From positions 1-35,023 of the forward strand of contig JANQJH010000255.1 in the NCBI GenBank assembly GCA_028281705.1: a stretch of 35,023 nt of DNA. The letters run 5' to 3'. Every line of letters begins with the position of its first letter. The stretch's first letter is position 1. The notes below the pieces were generated by a model. That model was not told where the DNA came from and searched no databases. It worked only from the letters and a program-made list of their open reading frames with translations. The stretch is from Verrucomicrobiales bacterium (GTDB taxonomy: Bacteria > Verrucomicrobiota > Verrucomicrobiia > Verrucomicrobiales > DEV007). Of this stretch, positions 31,454 through 35,023 are shown piece by piece. Made by a program: the position numbers and the translations under genes.

Positions 31454-32263
31454 ATGAACGTCACCGCCCGCTCGCAGGATTCGACGGACATCGTCCTGGA
31501 AACCCATGATCTCACGGTCGCCTACGACAAGAAGCCCGTGCTCTATGGGATCGACGTCGCCGTCACTCCGGGGCAGCTGGTGGGGATCATGGGGCCTAAC
31601 GGGGCGGGCAAATCGACCTTGATCAAGGCGATCATGGGTCTGTTAGATCCGGCGAGCGGCTGGATCCAGATCTTCGGCGAACCCAATACGACACAGCGAA
31701 AACGGGTTTCCTACGTGCCGCAGCGCCGTGAGGTCGATTGGGATTTCCCGGTGACGGTGATGGATGTCGTCCTCATGGGTCGCTATGGGCATCTCGGGCT
31801 CTTTCGCCGGCCGGGGAAACGGGACCGTGAGATCGCCATGGAGGCCCTGGAAAAGGTGAACATGATTCCCTATGCGGGCCGTCAGATCTCCAATCTCAGC
31901 GGCGGCCAACAGCAGCGCGTCTTCCTCGCGCGGGCCCTGGCTCAGGAAGCCGATCTCTACCTCATGGATGAGCCCTTTGTCGGCGTGGATGCGGCGACGG
32001 AATCGACGATCATTCAGTTGCTGCACGATCTGAGATCGAACGGAAAGACCATTCTCGTGGTGCATCACGATCTCCCCACGGCGCGGAATTATTTCGATTC
32101 CCTGCTTCTCTTGAACATGAGGATGATCGCCTTTGGGCCGGTGGACGAGGTTTTCCGGGAAGATCTCCTCCAGCGAGCCTACGGAGGCCGCCTAACCATC
32201 TTGAGTGAGGTGGCCGAGGAAGTAGGGGAGAAATCGAAGGTGGATGTCAGCGCCTCTTCGTGA
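31454..32263 (+). CDS. Mn/Zn ABC transporter ATP-binding protein
   Basis: 269 residues. Walker A is GPNGAGKST (47-55), the ABC signature is LSGGQQQR, Walker B is LYLMDEPF, and the switch His is in VVHHD. The D-loop GVDAATE is intact. The Q-loop segment VPQRREVDWDFPVTVMDVVLMGRYGHLGLF is typical of the Mn/Zn (MntA, ZnuC) subgroup. It begins 8 bp after the binding-protein stop. The next gene starts within its end. Confidence 0.96.
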   Translation: MNVTARSQDSTDIVLETHDLTVAYDKKPVLYGIDVAVTPGQLVGIMGPNGAGKSTLIKAIMGLLDPASGWIQIFGEPNTTQRKRVSYVPQRREVDWDFPVTVMDVVLMGRYGHLGLFRRPGKRDREIAMEALEKVNMIPYAGRQISNLSGGQQQRVFLARALAQEADLYLMDEPFVGVDAATESTIIQLLHDLRSNGKTILVVHHDLPTARNYFDSLLLLNMRMIAFGPVDEVFREDLLQRAYGGRLTILSEVAEEVGEKSKVDVSASS

Positions 32264-33758
32264 TGGAATGACGAGGATGGTGGTGAAGGCACGATTCCAG
32301 ATGTTCGCTGTCGTCTTGCTCGGCGCCCTCTTTCTCGTGCCGCAGACGGTTGAAGCGGCCAAGATTTCGGAGTTGGTCGAGGTCCACGTGGGCGAGCAAT
32401 TCGTTCGATTCTTCAGTTTCCGTGATCCGGCCATCCGGCACATCCTGGTGGGTTGCTTCTTCATGGGAATCAACTTTGGATTGTTAGGCACCTTTGTCGT
32501 GGTGCGGAAGATGGCCTTGGTGGGCGATACCCTGTCGCACGCGGTCTTGCCCGGCGTGGCCGTGGGATTTCTCTTCACCATGAGCAAGGAACCGTGGTCC
32601 ATCCTGCTGGGAGCGACCCTGGCCGGGCTCCTGGGCACCGCGCTGGTGTCATGGATCAAGCGCAGCACCAAGCTCAAGCAAGACGCGGCCCTGGGGATGG
32701 TCCTGGCCACCTTTTTTGCCCTCGGCGTCTGCATCATCAAGCTCATCGAGGGCCTGCCCTCGGTGAACAAGAGCGGTCTGGACCATTTCTTTTACGGGCA
32801 GGCGGCCGCCTTGGGGACCGGTGATCTCTGGATGATGGGCGGCACGGCGGTACTGGCTTGTTTGTTGATCGCGCTCCTCTACCCACCGCTTCTGGCGACG
32901 AGTTTCGATCAGGTCTTCGCCCGCTCGGTGGGGCTGCCGGAGAGGTTGCTCTATCATTTGTTAATGTTCTTGCTCGCCCTGGCCACGGTGGTGGCCTTGC
33001 AGGCGGTGGGCGCGCTCATGGTCAGCGCCATGCTCATCACGCCGGCGGCCACCGCCTACCTTCTGACCAAGCGCTTGCACACCATGCTCTTGATCGCCAC
33101 CGTGCTGGCCATCGTTTCGGGGATGTTGGGGGCCTTCTTTTCCTTCGTCGGGGAGGGGCTGGTCAAACACGCGCTTCCCACGGGTCCGTCCATGGCGCTC
33201 TGTGCGGGCGCGTTCTTTCTCCTGGCATTCTTCTTCAGTCCGTATCACGGGTTTCTCTTTCGTTGGTATCGGAAGTTCTCTCAGACGCGCCAGATCACCG
33301 TGGAGAATACCCTCAAGGCGGTTTATCGCGCCATGGAGTTGGACCGGTTCAAGAACGAGGGCATCCCGGTCAAGAGTCTCGCCAGCGGGGCACGGGAAAC
33401 CCTCGAGGCCACCCACAAGCGATTGAAGCTCTTGGTGCGGGATCGGTTAGCCACCCTGGCCGATGACGGTGACGTCGTCTATCTCACGCCGGATGGTTTG
33501 CAGCACGCCTCTCGCGTCGTCCGCAATCACCGCCTGTGGGAACTCTATCTCACGAACGAGGCCGACTACGATGCCGACCACGTCCACGCGGACGCGGAGA
33601 AGGTGGAGCACATTCTCCGCGAGGAACAGGTCATGCAGTTGGAACGCTATCTCGACTATCCCGAGCAGGACCCTCACGGGAAACGCATTCCTTCACTGCG
33701 GGACACCCAACGATTGCCGCTGAAGGATCTGGCGGGGAAGGAGGACGCTGACACATGA
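32244..33758 (+). CDS. Mn/Zn ABC transporter permease fused to a DtxR-like C-terminal domain
   Basis: 504 residues; the start may also be ATG 32268 or 32277, as the first codons overlap the ATPase end. It has an N-terminal signal-like helix (FAVVLLGALFLVPQTVEA), then about eight to nine transmembrane helices of the ZnuB/MntB type with GDTLSHAVLPGVAVGFLF, the membrane coupling motif, and GALMVSAMLITPAATAYLL. The C-terminal 140 residues are a soluble domain: VYRAMELDRFKNEGI ... VYLTPDGLQHASRVVRNHRLWELYLTNEADYDADHVHADAEKVEHILREEQVMQLERYLDYPEQDPHGKRIP. This is the dimerisation and metal-binding part of the DtxR/MntR family, with a degenerate winged-helix region before it. It may sense cytoplasmic metal and gate transport. 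Confidence 0.92.
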   Translation: MSAPLRDGMTRMVVKARFQMFAVVLLGALFLVPQTVEAAKISELVEVHVGEQFVRFFSFRDPAIRHILVGCFFMGINFGLLGTFVVVRKMALVGDTLSHAVLPGVAVGFLFTMSKEPWSILLGATLAGLLGTALVSWIKRSTKLKQDAALGMVLATFFALGVCIIKLIEGLPSVNKSGLDHFFYGQAAALGTGDLWMMGGTAVLACLLIALLYPPLLATSFDQVFARSVGLPERLLYHLLMFLLALATVVALQAVGALMVSAMLITPAATAYLLTKRLHTMLLIATVLAIVSGMLGAFFSFVGEGLVKHALPTGPSMALCAGAFFLLAFFFSPYHGFLFRWYRKFSQTRQITVENTLKAVYRAMELDRFKNEGIPVKSLASGARETLEATHKRLKLLVRDRLATLADDGDVVYLTPDGLQHASRVVRNHRLWELYLTNEADYDADHVHADAEKVEHILREEQVMQLERYLDYPEQDPHGKRIPSLRDTQRLPLKDLAGKEDADT

Positions 33759-34720
33759 ACCAACTCATCCCCGAGTTCGACGCCCACCGCGTCTTTGTCG
33801 AGCCCTGGACGGTCAATCTCTCGCAGACGGTGCTCATCGCCTGCATCGGCCTCATCGTGGCCCTCTCCTCGGCCTTGGTGGGAAACTATCTCGTGCTCCG
33901 GAGAATGTCCATGCTGGGCGACGCCATCAGTCACAGCGCGCTTCCTGGCATTGTCATTGCGTTCCTCGTGTCGGGATCGCGCGATTCCTTTGCCCTGACC
34001 GTGGGGGCGCTGGCGGCGGGCGTGCTCACCACGGTGCTCATCGAGTTCATCCATCGCCGTACCATCGTCAAAGTGGACTCCGCCATCGGGATCGTGTTCT
34101 CCATGCTCTTCGCCTTGGGAGTGATGCTGTTAGAGTTTGCCCCGCACACGGACCTGGATCCGGACTGTGTGCTCTTCGGCCAGTTGGAATATCTCGGGGT
34201 CCATGGAGGCGACGGCATCGTGGCGGCCCTCGTCACCTCGAAGCAGTTCCAGCTACTTTTCGGCGTCTTCCTTCTCACGGCGCTTCTGATTGTTCTATTC
34301 TACAAGGAACTGTTGGTCAGTTCTTTCGACCCCTTGTTGGCCGGGGCTCAGGGCTTTCGCCCGCAGCTGATCCACTATGCCATGATGTGCCTCCTCTCGC
34401 TCATCGTCGTCAGCGCCTTCGAGGCCGTCGGAGCCATCCTCGTGATCGCCATGCTCATCCTGCCTGGGGCCAGTGCCTACCTCCTGACGAACCGGTTGAA
34501 GGTCATGATCGGCCTCAGCGTGGGGCACGCGCTCATCAGTACCCTGGGCGGCGTGCATCTCGCCGTCTGGCTCAATTGCCCCACCTCGGCCTGCATGGTC
34601 CTGGTGGGGGCGGTGCTCTTTGCTATTGCCTGGTTCATCTATGCCAGGCCTTTCGCCAAAAAGCAGTCACATGCGGGGGATCGAGAGATGGGGATGGATT
34701 CCCAGTTGGACGCGGCCTAG
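33755..34720 (+). CDS. Mn/Zn ABC transporter permease, second
   Basis: 321 residues. The ABC-3 (ZnuB/MntB) fold has eight or nine helices with YLVLRRMSMLGDAISHSALPGIVIAFLV near the start and EAVGAILVIAMLILPGASAYLLTNRLKVM late in the sequence. It lacks the DtxR-like tail of the preceding gene. The start ATG overlaps the stop of the first permease by 4 bp (ATGA), so the operon order is binding protein, ATPase, permease with sensor, permease. A heterodimeric membrane channel is expected. The C-terminus is short and charged. Repeat cluster 3 begins about 45 bp after it. Confidence 0.95.
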   Translation: MNQLIPEFDAHRVFVEPWTVNLSQTVLIACIGLIVALSSALVGNYLVLRRMSMLGDAISHSALPGIVIAFLVSGSRDSFALTVGALAAGVLTTVLIEFIHRRTIVKVDSAIGIVFSMLFALGVMLLEFAPHTDLDPDCVLFGQLEYLGVHGGDGIVAALVTSKQFQLLFGVFLLTALLIVLFYKELLVSSFDPLLAGAQGFRPQLIHYAMMCLLSLIVVSAFEAVGAILVIAMLILPGASAYLLTNRLKVMIGLSVGHALISTLGGVHLAVWLNCPTSACMVLVGAVLFAIAWFIYARPFAKKQSHAGDREMGMDSQLDAA

Positions 34721-34766
34721 AAGGCGACCTCGTGGTGTGGACACTGTATTCGAGGGCTTTATGCGT

Positions 34767-34837
34767 GGAAAGTGGGAGGGACTTCAGTCCCTCTATCAAT
34801 TAAGCGAAATGAGGGACTGAAGTCCCTCCCACTTTCC
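34767..34837. repeat. Palindromic repeat cluster 3: perfect 27-bp inverted repeat
   Basis: Left arm 34767-34793, right arm 34811-34837, 17-nt loop. Each arm holds its own palindrome (GGGACTTCAGTCCC at 34778-34791, GGGACTGAAGTCCC at 34813-34826). It lies after the last gene of the manganese operon and could fold into a long hairpin in the mRNA end. Confidence 0.9.
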
Positions 34838-34852
34838 TATGGCGGAATTCCC

Positions 34853-34888
34853 CTACGCCAAGGAACGCTTGCGCGTTCCCCGGCGTAG
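34853..34888. repeat. Two-part hairpin, 7 + 7 bp
   Basis: CTACGCC, AA, GGAACGC, loop TTGC, GCGTTCC, CC, GGCGTAG. Both stems are perfect and split by a 2x2 internal loop. It has no T-run. It shares GCGTTCCCC with the element at 29894-29931. Confidence 0.6.
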
Positions 34889-35023
34889 ACGATAACACGA
34901 CCCACGGGCGTTACGGCGGACGTACACGTAACGACACTAGGGCGAGCGGTGATCCGAGCGCTTGGTGGGCGACTAACTGGACAGGGGTTGGCGGGGAGCG
35001 GGAGAGACTATCAGAGAGGCAAT
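34889..35023. other. Non-coding window end
   Basis: No coding frame or known RNA is seen here. An inverted repeat CGTTAC (34910-34915) / GTAACG (34928-34933) is present. Confidence 0.4.

Overview
The window reads as a chromosomal segment of a GC-rich, Gram-negative member of the PVC group, most likely Verrucomicrobiota. This is inferred from gene content, not from an rRNA. Supporting items are a PIG-L deacetylase fused to NEW3- and CBM9-like regions, a large two-module acetylxylan-esterase-type hydrolase with a secretion signal, a Gfo/Idh/MocA oxidoreductase, a short omega subunit of the type I associate with this phylum, a MoxR/DUF58/VWA cluster, a manganese transporter whose permease carries a DtxR-like tail, and few recognisable Shine-Dalgarno sites. 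I see no IS element, prophage, CRISPR array, rRNA or tRNA. The segment looks like ordinary chromosome with intergenic palindromic repeats.

Layout. 1-401: tandem palindromic repeats. 402-6703, all minus strand: a MoxR - DUF58 - DUF4381-like - VWA - VWA cluster followed by a TRIC/UPF0126 channel and a secreted protein with a calcium-loop motif. The MoxR/VWA genes are packed with gaps of 10 bp or less and form an evident operon. 6800-7510 (minus) is a LolA-like periplasmic protein, divergent from a GT39-type glycosyltransferase. 9275-13026 (plus): a winged-helix protein of unknown role, a secreted thioredoxin-fold protein without its cysteines, a Gfo/Idh/MocA oxidoreductase and a small membrane protein with a strong palindrome in its promoter. 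13024-13247: second repeat cluster, between convergent genes. 13272-18228: PIG-L deacetylase (minus), then a zinc-ribbon protein and the esterase (plus). 18326-22443 (minus): lipoprotein, smpB, rpoZ and an orphan NMT1-type binding protein. 22507-25035 (plus): methyltransferase, PadR regulator and a HAAS-Wzz-like membrane protein. 25036-25714 holds no credible gene but has several strong hairpins. 25715-29833 (plus): SurA/PpiD-like chaperone, TPR protein and metG. 30005-34720: mntR divergent from a four-gene Mn/Zn ABC transporter operon. The window ends in a third repeat cluster and another hairpin.

How the genes work together. The clearest system is metal homeostasis at 30005-34720. An MntR-type repressor faces a binding lipoprotein, an ATPase and two permeases across a 59-bp region that holds back-to-back promoters inside a large imperfect dyad. 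The first permease carries a second DtxR-like domain. The second unit is the MoxR/DUF58/VWA cluster, probably an envelope-associated ATPase and adaptor complex. The third is the PadR/HAAS-Wzz pair, where a PadR regulator with an apparent self-overlapping operator is translationally coupled to a fusion protein of unusual architecture.

A sequence-wide oddity is the pentamer GTTAG/CTAAC. Nearly all TTA leucine codons in the window lie inside it, and CCT-AAC, GCT-AAC, CTA-ACN and two TAA stops repeat it on the other strand. This suggests selection or mutation bias acting on the DNA word rather than on codons.
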